Positions 1 through 13,859 of a DNA stretch of 64,000 nucleotides are shown piece after piece. The notes beneath the pieces were generated by a model that was not told where the DNA came from, searched no databases, and saw nothing but the letters and a program-made list of their open reading frames with translations. Numbering within the stretch: position 1 is the stretch's first letter; each line of letters opens with the position of its first letter. Source of the stretch: Phoenix dactylifera (taxonomy: Eukaryota; Streptophyta; Magnoliopsida; Arecales; Arecaceae); NCBI RefSeq assembly GCF_009389715.1, contig NC_052399.1, positions 8,496,585 to 8,560,584 of the forward strand, written 5' to 3'. Made by a program: the position numbers and the translations under genes.

Positions 1-112
1 TTGCCTATAAACTAGTGTGTCCTGCAGCCATTATATCGAATCAGTCTATAAGATTGGTTTTATCTTGGACCTTTGAATTCTTTTCTTAGTTCATTACCTC
101 ATGCCCTTGCAG

Positions 113-196
113 GTCTATTTTGGGAAGACAAGAGAGATGGTCTGCACATTGAGACCACCACCTGAGGGCATACAATTTAGATTGCCTGAAAGCTGA
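113..196 (+). CDS. Last coding exon of an unrecognised gene (partial)
   Basis: A polypyrimidine-rich stretch ending in TTGCAG at 107-112 is followed by an open frame of 27 codons that ends in TGA at 194-196. The peptide starts VYFGKTREMVC and ends QFRLPES. It has a basic, proline-containing character with nothing low-complexity. This looks like the final exon of a plus-strand gene whose body lies before the window. The product is not recognised. The call rests on the acceptor site and protein-like composition only, and the exon could instead be a chance open frame. The following bases (197 to roughly 700) would be its 3' untranslated region. Confidence 0.4.
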   Translation, partial: VYFGKTREMVCTLRPPPEGIQFRLPES

Positions 197-2336
<2,140 letters not shown>

Positions 2337-4884
2337 TCATGCTTTTGGCTCGGATTCATTAGTAGCTGCAGCTTGGGCTACCTCCTCCACATTACTACCT
2401 TCTGCCTTGTTCTCTTCCGTTTCATTATCTGCTTTAGCGACAACACAGTCCAATCAATAACAGAAATCTATTAATTACCATAAACCAACCACATAAAATA
2501 TAAAAGAGAAACAATATTATTCTGAAAACAAATTAGAACCTAAGAACAATTTTAAGCCATGTATTTAAGTTAGCTCACTGCACTCCTGAATCACAACTAG
2601 GTGGCTCAAAATGGAAAATATCTGAAGTAACGGCTAAAAGAAGGTATAATATTTACCTCCACGAACTAAAGATTTGGACTTCCTAGAAATAAACATGATA
2701 AAGTCTACCATCTACGTGCCAATAGAAGAACAACTATATACTACACTATACAAGCTACCGTTCAACCAAATGTGTATATCAAGCTATTAATCTTGATAGA
2801 ATGAAAGCATTGCTAACCTCCATCCTTGTCAATGTCAATGGCATCAGCAGCATCGTCTTCAAGCTCATCATCAGCACCACCCATGTCCAACTTCTGCACA
2901 AGTAAAAAGAGGGTGAGAAACTCAAGAAGAGAACGCACAACAACAGACGGATCTTGAAGAAAATACATACCGAGAAGTCCATACCGCCGAAGTCCATATC
3001 TCCAACTGCACAGAGAACAATATTTCATAATTAAAAGTAAGTTAAAGAGAACAATCAGAAAATAAAAGAAAGAAGATACAATCAACAATTTAGAATAATA
3101 TGCACTAGAAGATGCCTGAAACAGCAGACTCACATCTACTATGTTCATTGTCATCATCTTCATCAATCCATTTGTCCCAATCAACCTTCAAGAACACAGG
3201 AGGCTTCCCCTCCTTCTTCAGCAGCCTGCTCCACCATTTCTTCTCAGCTTTCTTCACTAGGTAGCATATGTTCCTCAATCCAATAGCAGCTTTGCTCTCC
3301 TGCAATGTTCTCATGGATGCCAGTTACAACATTTTCATTCCTAACAGGGACTATTACAAGAATTCTTGTCCTATTTGTGCACCTACCTCCACGCTGACCT
3401 TGTCCAATAATTCAAAGTCGATCTCATACGGCGTATTATCTGCTCCACTAGTTGCGGAGAAATAAAAGTGCCCATCTGGTTGCAGGTTCAATTTCACATC
3501 CTTTGCATCCGGTAGCTCAATGGTGAGATACACCTTATCAGATCTTTGAGCCCACTTTGTAGTTGGATGTCGACTGCGAACCAAAGATACAAGAATAAGT
3601 TAGCTCTGAAATTTTAGGCATTAGAAATCAAATTCTTGCCTGCCAGAGAACTTTCATTCTTATCAGGATAAAAGAATCATAGCTGCTCGCAGCAAGCAAC
3701 CAAAAAACTTGCATGCGGTCACACATCTCGACCAAAAAAGTTCACTGTTTGCTTGGTGATCAAGTTGAAAATTATTAAACAGGAAGAAGAGCGCAGTTTC
3801 ATCATGAAACTCTAAAGTTCATAGCAGACGATAAGCAGAACATACCCTAAAGTAATAATTCGCTGATATATGTACGTGGATGTGTGTGTATGTGTGTGTA
3901 TGGATGTACGCGCACACACACATACACATACAAGCACGCACACACGCATATATTCATTAGCTGTGATTTCTTTTCAAGTTCCAGCTTTTGTAAACAGCTA
4001 AATGATGAGTTTTTTTAAAAAGTATAAATACATATATCAGATGAAATCCTACACAAGCAAATCAGCACCTGAAGAAATTCTACGCAATTAATAGATCGCC
4101 AGTGAGTGAATAGCTAGATTTCTAAACAACCAAATCCTCCCATGCATGCTTATACAACATATGACCCAAACAAATTAGAATCAAAGAGAACAAAACCAGG
4201 GAAATCCTTGAAAAAACAGCAGTTTCCACAGGACACAGTGGATTTCCTTCCCAAACTTAATCCCACTAAAACTAGTAAACATAAAGGCATACCAATCTGA
4301 ATTAAATGAACAAAAATTGGCCGATGTCTTCGAGCTCAATAACTTCGAAGCACCCATAAGTCTCCAGTTCCTATCTATCCATTACATAATCTTCTTTCTT
4401 GCAGTGAAGAAGTTGCGGTCCTCCTAATCTTAGCTTCTTCTTCTTTCTTTTTTTTCTTTTTTTTTTTTTTTTTTTTTTTTTGTGGGGGGGGGGGGGGGGG
4501 GGGGGGGTACCATCCTACTATTCTACTATTCTGTTGAATGATAAAATCATCGCATACACATAGAACAATTACTTAAACTCGTTTTCATTAAAAGCCAATT
4601 TATTTATGCTAATTAGCAGATGTTAAAAAAACCCGCCCAAAACCCTAAAACCTAAACCACTTTGTATCAAGAGAAGAGGATAAGGAAATGCTAATAGAGA
4701 CGCAAAAATTTGAATAAATTCATATGAGAACAAAAAGAATCAAATTTCTCCCATGAAAAACCAAAAAGAATCATTCAATCATCAAACAAGTAGCAAAATA
4801 AAGACAAAAAATTCTTTAAAAACTGAAAAATAGTGTTTTGACTATCGGAAATAGAGGAAACAAGAAACAAGAAGATTACCTCAT
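2337..4884 (-). CDS. p23-type HSP90 co-chaperone (CS domain), six exons
   Basis: Coding exons, in transcript order on the minus strand, are 4880-4884, 3387-3573, 3134-3299, 2971-3005, 2818-2893 and 2337-2428. All use GT-AG junctions and keep phase to a 186-residue protein. The first exon codes only ATGAG, and the start is completed across a 1.3-kb intron to give MSRHPTTKWAQR. The CS domain covers roughly residues 1-110, with the conserved KWAQRSDKVYLTIELPDAKD and FYFSATSG stretches and a WWSRLLKKEGKPP segment. It is followed by an acidic tail with a GGMDFS motif, DDELEDD and a Glu/Ala-rich end. p23 proteins bind the ATP-bound N domain of HSP90 in cytosol and nucleus and slow its ATPase during client maturation. 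The only soft point is the 3' end of the third exon: GTGAGT at 3,133 was chosen, but another GT lies 9 bases nearer the exon start. Confidence 0.92.
3851..3958. repeat. TG-rich then CA-rich inverted tract in p23 intron 1
   Basis: A TG-rich run (TGTGTGTATG type) is followed directly by a CA-rich run (CACACACATA type), giving a long imperfect inverted repeat within the first intron. It is low-complexity sequence that could fold into a hairpin in the pre-mRNA. Confidence 0.75.
4457..4507. repeat. T25 tract followed by G24 tract
   Basis: A run of T (4457-4481) is separated by a few bases from 24 consecutive G (4484-4507), in the first intron of the p23 gene. Homopolymers this long are prone to length error in sequencing and to slippage in vivo. 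Confidence 0.95.
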
Positions 4885-5010
4885 CGTTGCGATGGCTTTA
4901 GGTTCCGACGGAGAGCAGAAAGGAAGACAAGAAATGGCCGGCAATGGGATTCTTTTTGGGTACAAATCTCTCTCTTTTGGAGCAAAGAAGTGGGTGAGCG
5001 CCCACGCGAA

Positions 5011-5018
5011 TATATAAT
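5011..5018 (-). promoter_or_regulatory. TATA box of the p23 gene
   Basis: TATATAAT on the plus strand (ATTATATA on the minus strand) lies about 127 bases upstream of the p23 start codon, in a GC-richer stretch. GGCCC-type boxes occur at 5,176-5,220. The position fits a transcription start around 4,980. It was assigned by motif and spacing only. Confidence 0.55.
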
Positions 5019-6458
5019 GAGAGACGGAGGGGGAGGGAGGCAAAAGGCCCTTCCATACGAGTCTAGAGGATTCTATTCCTCCACCGCCTCTCTTGGAGGA
5101 TCACCGTGCCATTGGATGATCTGGACCGTCCACACGATGAGCCCATCGATAAACTATCATTTGTCATCCGGATATTGGCCCATCCGTGTGACCTATCAGG
5201 GTTGCATGCTGTGGGCCCTATAGAAATTTTAAATGTGGATCGACCTTTCTCGAAATAATAAATATTTTTTTTTTAGCGTAGAGAATTTTGAATATACACC
5301 CCTGAGATCTAGGTACTTATATGTAAAATTTTTGCTTTTGCATATTAAGCCTTGTAATTTCATGTGATTGGTATTGATCCATCAATGCGGTTGAAAAACT
5401 TTTGTTATGAAGATGTACGCAATGAATACCATGTGGGAAACAAATTAAAGATGTTAAGACTAAAATTATTATAAATTGTGCATTACTCTGGCCATCTCTT
5501 GAGGCTACATTTGGATGCCAAATAGTTAACTAAGAGGTAGATGGATTTAACCATTTATAGCTGGCTCCAAATCAAATAACCACTAGTTAACATTCCTAGA
5601 TTTAGCAGGATAAGTTTCGGTAGTTAATTTTGTATCAACCTCCCTAATAAATAAAGTCAATCAAGTTAGCTTATATTTCTGGAGAGATGGATTAAAGTTA
5701 TGGCAACATTTACTGGTGCATATGCAAACATCCTTTTATAATTATTCATTTGAAATTACTTTATGAAAAATGCGAAGTTTTTATCTCAATCGAGGTATCA
5801 AATTGTAGATGCATTAACCACTAACGTATATGATATAGCCAATATACAATCTTTATTATGTCCATCATTAAAAATAAAGATGTATTGAGATATTTATGGA
5901 TGCAATAATAATATATCAATTGAATTGCTTTGATCAATCGCATACATAAGGTAATTCTTATATTATTAAATATTCAAATCGACTTGTATATGCTATATCG
6001 GTTGATAATTTCATCTCTAGGATCCTATAATAGTAGCTGGTGTTGCGCAACCTGTCATTTCTCTTCTATTTTTCTTACAATATATCTCGGTTGAAACAAA
6101 TTGAAATCTCGATTCACCTCATTATCAACCACATACTAAGATCTTCTAAATATATGGTTTTAAATATAGTGGATAGTCCTTTCCTAAAGCCAATTAAACT
6201 TACAAAAACATTATATTAACTATGTCAGCCTTACACCTATCATGCTTTTCTACTTTAGTGTTTTCTCTAATTTCTATGTTGTGGCACATTGAGCAAATTA
6301 GCTTGTATCTTGATGATTGCTTTGTATTAAAAAGACTGGGTAGAGAATAATTAAGAGTTAAAAGTTGTATTCAATGTAATTATGCAAATATTTCTTTACA
6401 AAAATTGACATTATGTTTTGCTTCCTAGGTATAGCTTTCTACATTTTTTGTTTGTTTG
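5019..6458. other. Intergenic AT-rich region
   Basis: Beyond the p23 promoter the sequence is AT-rich with no supported gene on either strand. Nothing else was recognised. Confidence 0.5.
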
Positions 6459-6820
6459 TTTTTTTTTTTGCTAAAACGGATATTTCATACATCACGGATA
6501 CAAATACACCCAATAGAGTCAGAAAATAAAAATTCCCGAAGCGCTCCAGGCAACTCTCTCTCCGTAGACCATAAGGTACCTCCTGAGTGGCTCGCAACAT
6601 ATGCCGCTACCCAGTCAGCCGCTCCGTTGGCTTCACAATATATATGCATGGCCTGGAATGTGACCTCCCTCGCCATCTCCCAAATATCACAGAGCAGGGG
6701 GTGAACACCCCCACAGCTGCTCGAGCCCTTTCTACGTTTTTCAAAAGAATGAAATTAACTAGGGTTTGGGAGATTAGGGCTAGTTTGGAGCTCATTGCCT
6801 AGGCCCTTTTGTAAAAAAAG
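6459..6820 (-). mobile_element. 5'-truncated LINE, RNase H C-terminus and poly(A) tail
   Basis: Read on the minus strand, a frame at about 6,690-6,490 carries HIYCEANGAADWVAAYVASH, which matches the C-terminal part of the RNase H domain of plant LINEs (the AADW motif includes the last catalytic Asp). It is followed by a stop and then an A-rich tail, seen as TTTTTTTTTTTT plus GTTT repeats at 6,446-6,470. Everything upstream in the element is missing, as expected of 5' truncation during target-primed reverse transcription. No target duplication was found. Similar fragments occur at 52,283 and 56,387. Confidence 0.7.
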
Positions 6821-6992
6821 AAAAAAATATCATAGTCATTAACTATTTAACTTATATAATAAAAAAATAAGGAATATTATTTAGAGTTAGGCTAGGATGC
6901 TTTGGAGAGTATTTGGGCTTCAAAATCTTTTTAGTCAAAAATTATGAAAGACCTCTTGGCATGAAAATCAACACCATTGGCAATGATGTAAC

Positions 6993-7032
<40 letters not shown>

Positions 7033-7678
7033 GCTAAAATTTTATATTTTTTAGATCTCCAATATAAGCATCAAGTTAAGAAAAAAAATGAATGGTAAAA
7101 ATAAATAATATAATTTGTAATTTCAGACTGTCGATCTTAATCTAAATATTTCAAAACATACATAGATCAAATTTTAGTTAATTTGGATGTTTCTCAACTG
7201 TATATCAAAATGAAACATGGTATCATATTGTCGAGATGATCAAATTTGTTTTCATTTGATGAATGCGCAAAAGGCATAAAATACATTTTACTTTATGGCA
7301 GATTTTAATATTATAAAATGTAATAAATGATGCTAATTTTTATTTTGAAAGATCCTTCATTATTTTTGACTAGAAAGCATCAAGAGCCAAATATTCTCTA
7401 AAGTATTATCAACCTAACTTATATTGCATGATAGTAGTTATAAAAATATTCAGTAATTCAAACTATGACAATCTGTTATGGAAAATTATAATTGCATTCA
7501 TATTGTTAAAACATAAATGCCTTTAACAATTGAGCTTCCATTCTAGAAATTATGCATGGCTTTGTACATCTCATTATATTATGTTTTCTTAAGAAAAACT
7601 AGTGAATAAGCCTCCCTCTCTTTTCAATAATTACTAAGAATTTAGGAGTTCACATATCTAAAATTTATTATATCTATT
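6821..7678. other. AT-rich spacer with a (TA)n tract at 6,996-7,029
   Basis: No gene was recognised. The stretch ends at the ATCAC target duplication of the Tat element. Confidence 0.5.
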
Positions 7679-7683
7679 ATCAC
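7679..7683. repeat. Target-site duplication of the Tat element, left copy (ATCAC)
   Basis: ATCAC lies directly before the TGTTG end of the left LTR. The same five bases follow the right LTR at 37,007-37,011. Confidence 0.95.
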
Positions 7684-8509
7684 TGTTGCTGGAAATTGGA
7701 CCCGGGGGCGGTCGTCGGTTGAGGAGGGGGAGCGGTCGGTGGACACAGGAGAGTGGCGGTCCGTCGGCGAGCGGCGTCCTCCATCGGAGTGCCTGCAGAA
7801 AAGCCGGTGGCCGGGTTTTCCGGCGCCGGCCCTCCGATGCTTAAGTCAGAGGGGGGAAACTGTGTTTAAAGGAGAAAGAAGAGAAGTTTTTCAGAGTTTC
7901 CTGTGTTCAACCCCCCTTGAGAAGCAAGGGTCCCCTTTTTATAGGGGGGTCGGATTACCTGTGATGTGATTGGGCGAGACCGTCGTACGGCTCGGCACGT
8001 TGCTTGGACTGGCACACGATCAGGTGAATCATTGCATTGATGTCGGAGGTGAGGCCGGGGTCAGAGACTTATCACGGCTGACAGGACCCTGCTGAGCTGA
8101 TTTGCCATGGAGAGCTGAGGATCCGTAGATAATAGGAGCCATGCGCATTAATTGTTGAGTAAGCCGGAGATGCGCATTAATTGTTGAGTAAGCCGGAGAT
8201 GCGCATTAATTGTTGAGTAAGTCGGAGACGTGCATTAATTGTTGAGTGAACCATGGGTTTGCGGAGATCATACGTAATAAATGCTGGGGCAGTGGCAGGA
8301 TATGGCCCTCGGCCGGACCTCGGAAGGGTACGGCTGTGGTAGGTGGGCGACAAGGACGGACCTCCGAGGTCGGAAACTCTCTAGGTCGGACGTTCTGAGG
8401 TCGGACGTTCCGAGGTCGGGCGCCGACCTTGGTCGTCCAAGGTCGGCAGACATGCAGTCTTCTAGTGGCGAGGTTACTATGTTCTGGGGAAAACCGCATT
8501 CCCCTAACA
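7684..8509 (-). repeat. Tat element 3' LTR (left copy)
   Basis: 826 bp, TG...CA ends. Minus-strand TATA-like TATAAAAA at 7,936-7,943. Contains a 29-bp unit repeated about four times at 8,141-8,252 (core GCATTAATTGTTGAGTAA) and several GAGGTCGGACG-type motifs at 8,358-8,430. Differs from the right LTR at about a dozen positions seen by eye, mostly A/G or C/T changes. Confidence 0.95.
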
Positions 8510-9195
8510 CTACCCCCGACTTCCGAGTTCGAGCTGCTTGCGAGCTCGGACGCGGGAAGTAGAAGTTGTTATTGCGGTTATTGAGGCCGAGGGGGATCAC
8601 GTCTGCATCCTTACTTGTCTTGAAGTTTTTATAACGGAGATTGCGCCCTTTGGCCCTTCGAGGTCGCTTTACATGGCGAACTTATGACGGGGTCCGCGTC
8701 TTTACGCATCCCGAAGCAGCTACAACGGAGATTGCGCCCTTTGGATCTCCGAGATCACTTCGTACGGCGAACTCATGATGGGGTCCCTGGGCCCGATGGG
8801 GCGGCGCCTCGATCTCGTGGTTGAGGCCCCCTTCTTAAATAGGTACGCCGTTTCGCGCTTCAAAGTGGACACGTGGCATGATCCGAGGTCGGACGTTTCT
8901 GATCTCGTATTGGCGGAATAGCGGTCTGGGGAGGCTGAGGTTATATCGGCACTCCACGCGTCCCTGAGGCTTATTAAATGAAGGGAGCGGGGGTGACGTT
9001 CGCTCGTCTTTTAAGGCGGTTCGGTTTTGCGGACCCATGATGAGGCCGTAAGATCCGATGGGACGGCGCTTCAATTTTGTACCCGACATATTGATCTGGA
9101 ATGAATGCGGTGCTTCGGCTTACGAGGCTGACACGTGGCGCGATCTAGACGAGGGGTGGAAACCGAACCCGCCGATCTGGGCCGTCAGGGGGGTC
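8510..9195. other. Tat internal region between the 3' LTR and the antisense gene promoter
   Basis: GC-rich sequence holding the polypurine tract (8510-8524, minus strand) and a direct duplication of about 91 bp. The two copies start near 8,631 and 8,722 and share ACGGAGATTGCGCCCTTTGG. No open frame looks coding. It would serve as upstream region for the plus-strand gene that starts at 9,416. Confidence 0.6.
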
Positions 9196-9203
9196 TATAT
9201 AAA
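9196..9203 (+). promoter_or_regulatory. TATA box of the antisense Tat gene
   Basis: TATATAAA in the context GTCTATATAAACCCC, 213 bases before the ATG at 9,416. This spacing fits a transcription start near 9,230 with a 5' UTR of about 190 bases. It lies inside the retrotransposon and points opposite to gag-pol. Confidence 0.6.
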
Positions 9204-10557
9204 CCCCACGAATCTGCCCTAAGAGGAGTTTTATTGGGTTGCCTTTCATTTTCGCCGCTTCCACCTTCATTCTACCTCTCGACAAAATCTTGCCGACGGT
9301 ACCCGGAGCGATTTCCGGCGACTCCTCCGTAGGTTTCCATCCTGTGTTAGCTAGGGTTCCTCTTCCTCCTTCTTCTTACTCCTTTTATCTTTGGTTTGTT
9401 TCATTTTTCTGCAAAATGGGTCTTGGTCCAGATGAAGTGGGGTCGAGTTTGTCGGGGGAGGAGTTGGAGTTAATCCGCTCCCGGTTCTTCTTCCAGCCCG
9501 GGTTTCGTCTCGAAACTGCGGGGCCGGAAGATAGGGCGACGCGGCCGCCCCCAGGTCGGATCGCGATTCACCGCGAGACGCTCTGGGCCGGTCTGCGGTT
9601 CCCCCTACACGAGTTCGTGAACAACTTGCTGGTGGAGTATCAACTCATCCCAGCACAGCTTGCTCCGAACTCGTGGAGGACTATAGTCGGGTTCTTATCC
9701 TTGTGTCTCGCACATGGGATCCCGACTTCGGTGAGTGTTTTCCGCCGGTGTTTTTTGTTAAAGAAAAATCCGGCGGATGCGAGGTGGCTATACTTCGCCT
9801 TTCGGGGCGGTATGTCACTCTTTCAGGGTGCCCCTTCCTCTATTCATGAGTGGAAGGAAAAATTTTTCTTTCTTGCGTCCGAGGTGCCGTGGGGGTTTAA
9901 CCCGAGGTGGGGGCACCCTCGGTTGAAAGCTCTCAACAGACTCTCCGAGCCTTCGGGGAGGGAACTGAGGGTCTTGGACGCCCTGCGGGGCCTCGGGAAG
10001 GGATTCAACCTGACCGAGCTCCTAAGGGAGGACGCCTTGGCGAGCGTGGGCTTGAGTTCGGCGCGCCCCGAGGGTAAGAGTAGTCGCATCGTTTTGTTTT
10101 GACTTTACCTGTTTTCTTTTCTTACTAATGTTGGTCTGACACTTAAGAAAATTTTTGGTTTCAGACATTCCTCACATGCCGACCAGCAACACGTCCCTCT
10201 TCTCCCGGTTAAAGAGGCGGGAGGCCGAGGCCGGAGGGGCTATTCCCCAGCCTCGGAAGAAGTCGAGGTCGGCCGGCGCTTCCACGTCGGCCGGGACGGG
10301 AGGCCTGGAGGCGGGGGCCTCCGCAGCTGACCAGGGGCGGACACGGGCTGCCGGTGACGCGGGCTCGGTGGCCCCTCTCTGTCCTGCCCCCGTCGCCCAG
10401 GGGGGGGGGACCGTGATCCGCTTGCGGCGCCCGGGGCCTGAGCCGAGTAGAGGCCCCGAAGTCAGAGGCCCCGAGGTCCCTAGCTCGGACGAGCCGAGCT
10501 CTTCAAGGGTCTAGAGGGAGGAGTCAGCCGAGCCAGAATCCCCACTCCTCGAGGGGA

Positions 10558-10562
10558 GCTTG
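10558..10562. repeat. Target-site duplication of the copia element, left copy (GCTTG)
   Basis: GCTTG flanks the left LTR. The identical five bases follow the right LTR at 20,040-20,044. Confidence 0.95.
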
Positions 10563-12804
10563 TGAAAGAGTAGATGCCCTACAAGCCAATCGCAATATGT
10601 ATTGCGAAAGGTTTTTTCTTTTGATTTGTCCAAATCATGTACATGATATTTAAATATGAATAAAGGCGTTATGTTTTATCATATGCTGTTGATTATATTT
10701 ATGATAAACTCCTTAGTTTAGGGCAATGGTTTTAAGACTATGATGAGATCATACTAGTGAGACTTAAAATCCTAAAATCCTAATCTTAAATATTCCCAGT
10801 CATTGGTACATTGAGTCGGGGATCAATGATTACCGGAAAGACTGGCATGTCTTATGTATGCTCGATGCAGAGGATGATTGATCTCACAATCATTTGTGTG
10901 GAGACACTAATACAAAGATGTGGGTGCTCATTAGAGGAATGAGTTCACTGAATTGACCTACAAAGAGAAATCTTATGAAATCTTACTTACATGTCAAAAG
11001 ATGATTCTCTTAGTGGGAGTTGTGCAACTGATCCTATGACCTGAGATCACCATGGTATCTTGTGCACATGAACCCATATTTTGGTTTACACTCATTCATG
11101 ACAATAAGTTATGTACGAGGTCTTCTGGATATGGTGAATTGTGTACGAAGATTATGAGTAGGTCAACAAGGAATTAATCACTTCTAGTAAGAGAAGATAG
11201 CATCCTATTTATTCTAATCATATGATAATTCAGGAAACCTTTGATCAAAGTAGAATGAAAATTAGAAAGAGTTTCTAATGTTTCATTATTTGAATTATCA
11301 TTAAAAGATTGAGAAAAATATGAATATGAAATTGAGTTTGACATATATTCATACTCATATGCATATTTGGGATGCAGTTTGATTAAAGGATTGAATTGCA
11401 TGGTAACTTGCCACTGAAGGGTATTTTTGGTATTTCCACCAAATTCCATATTTTCCGGGTAGACATGACACGTTGCTAGACGTCAATCTTGTTTTATAGG
11501 TTTGATCAAATTAAAGAGTTAATTCGATCACCAATTAGAAAGGATTCTAATTGTTAAGTTCGGGTTCGCGCAGTTTGGACTTAAATCGATTAGAAGAGTT
11601 CTAATCAAGTTGGGTCAACTCGCACTCACACCTATTGCTGGCTAAGTATGGAACCCAATGGGTCACACACAAGAAAACTTATCAAGGGTCTAATTGGATT
11701 AGATCATGTTTGCAAGATAAACATCCTAGCAGGTGTTGCAAACCTTAGCTCCTAATTCGAATTGGATTCGAATCTGATTCGAATTGGATTCGAATCGGAT
11801 TCTTAATTGATCTAATTTGATTAGATCATATTCTAATACGGGTTAGCCAAGAGTTGGCACCTAATTGGCTTGGTTTGAGTCTAATTGGATTAGATTTAAT
11901 AAATCATTCAATCTAGACCGTTAGATCTTGATCTACCGTTGGATGAAGACATAATGGAGAGTTGGTTTAACCCAATTGGATTGGGTTAGAGGATGGCTAC
12001 CATAATTGACCATTGGATCTTAATCCCACCATTGGATGAAGACATAATGGGTCAAGTGAATGGCGCCTTGCATTGGAGCCCTTGGATCATCATCATGAAA
12101 GATCAAGAGGTGAGGCGTGATGGACATGTGATTAGCATGTGATGTTGACTTGGTCAAAATATGGCACCACATGAAAGGACATATCATTTGATACACCTCT
12201 TCACTTGATCTGCACCTCCTCTTATTTGATATGGCCCTTAGATGATGTCCTTTCATGAAAGGATGTGTGGATGGGATGCATCCCTTGGAGATGCATCCCT
12301 ACACCTATTATAAATAGGCTAGCACTCCATGGGTTTCATCATTCCAACTCCACCCCACTCCTCTCTTCTTTCTTTCTTACATTAGTTTCTTTCTTTCTAG
12401 CATTGCTTCTAGTGTGTCCTAAGCCAAGACAAGGTAGTCTTCTTTAGGACAAAAGGATTAGAAGTGATTTTAGAAGGTTAAAGAAAAATAGAAAGAAAGG
12501 AAAGCAAGCCATTAGAGTTCTTTAAGAATTCTGCATTAAGGATCAAAGTCTTTGGAGCTTAAGACTTAAATCAAGTTTTCGTGTGGATCAACGTTGGAGG
12601 GTGAACACTTGGGCACCTAGTGGAAATTCTGCATATTGGATTAGCGTTAGAGGTATTCTTCTATTTCTGCATTTATATTATATTATTTGATTGCTTTCAT
12701 TAAGGTGATCTTGGCTTATAAGGGTTTTATGTTAAGGAACTTTATCAAGAAATTTTTAAAATTCCTAACTTCCGCTGCGCATTATAACATGCTAAAATCC
12801 TTCA
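10563..12804 (+). repeat. Copia 5' LTR
   Basis: 2,242 bp starting TGAAAGAG and ending CTTCA. TATA box TATAAATA at 12,309-12,316, just after a perfect palindrome GGGATGCATCCC at 12,275-12,286. A short tandem array of ATTCGAATTGG / ATTCGAATCNG units lies at about 11,755-11,803 in U3. Confidence 0.97.
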
Positions 12805-12806
12805 AG

Positions 12807-12820
12807 TGGTATCAGAGCCA
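12807..12820 (+). promoter_or_regulatory. Copia primer-binding site (initiator tRNA-Met type)
   Basis: TGGTATCAGAGCCA begins two bases after the 5' LTR. This is the sequence complementary to the 3' end of plant initiator tRNA-Met used by most plant copia elements to prime minus-strand synthesis. Confidence 0.95.
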
Positions 12821-13859
12821 TCCTTAATTGGTTCAATCAAATAATTATGTATGATGTATGATTATTAATTTACTATGAGATAGTAATGTCATATGCTTAG
12901 AGAAATGCTGAAATGTATGATTAATATATGATATGTTATGTAATAAAATATCATGATATGAAATTTTCCATATGAAAATATGTTGAAGCATGTTAATTAA
13001 TTGCTTATGATTTATACATGCTATGAGATAGCCATGATGCATAATAGTTTATTTTAGACATGTTAAATGTATGTTACAATTAAAGAATGTGCTAGAGACT
13101 AGTAAGCCCTCAATAAAAATTATATTAAGTCATAGTGTTGAAAAACTTTGAGCTAACCCATTCTAGAACAATTAATCTAATTGGTGTCTAAGGAAAGCAC
13201 TAAAGGTGGTTACTTAATTAGGACCTTACTCTCTGAGTAAGGGGAGCCTCCCACCTGCTTACCTGGCCAATTGTTTGATTGCCTATTATGGATAAGCTTA
13301 ATATTGATATAACACTATTGATAGCCTTCCTTCATGCCTCGATATTATTATGTCAAGATCCATGCTAGTTTGTTGTGCTAACACAAGACTTGCAATGGGG
13401 ACTGATGTTATACTGTCTTGGTGCATTAAGATGCTTATGGCATATTTTAATATATTGCCTTGTTGTGCAACCACAAGGGCAATATTATTCGAATATGACT
13501 ATATGAAAATGAAGGGTTTGACTTAACTAAAATATTATTGTTTGTTGTGCTAACACAAGGCAATAAGTATTTTAAGAGGACAAGATAAAGTTGAGAATTG
13601 CATGAGATGCAATTGGAAAGAGTTTCCTACCTTTGAACTCATAAGAGTTTGTTGTGTAAACACAAGGCTTTTTATGATGAATTAGGATCTCAACCCTACT
13701 AAGAAAAATTATATTTTCACGTTTATCATAGGAGAGGGCTATGATATTCGATAAAAATAGTAGGAGACAAATTAGATTAAAGTCCTTATCTAGTTGCAAA
13801 CATGTCATCATGATTGGTCTGCTTATATTAGTTTTGTTTTGCATATGTAGAATTATTAA
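12821..13859 (+). other. Copia untranslated leader with four repeated hairpins
   Basis: About 1 kb between the primer-binding site and the gag ATG, without a coding frame. Four hairpins lie at 13361-13397, 13452-13485, 13535-13566 and 13640-13676. All are built on a core like TTGTGCTAACACAA. The second has a long outer stem, ATATTGCC/GGCAATAT. The third has TTATTG/CAATAA and the fourth CATAA/TTATG. In retroelements the leader commonly carries packaging, dimerisation or translation signals. That role here is an inference. Confidence 0.7.
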
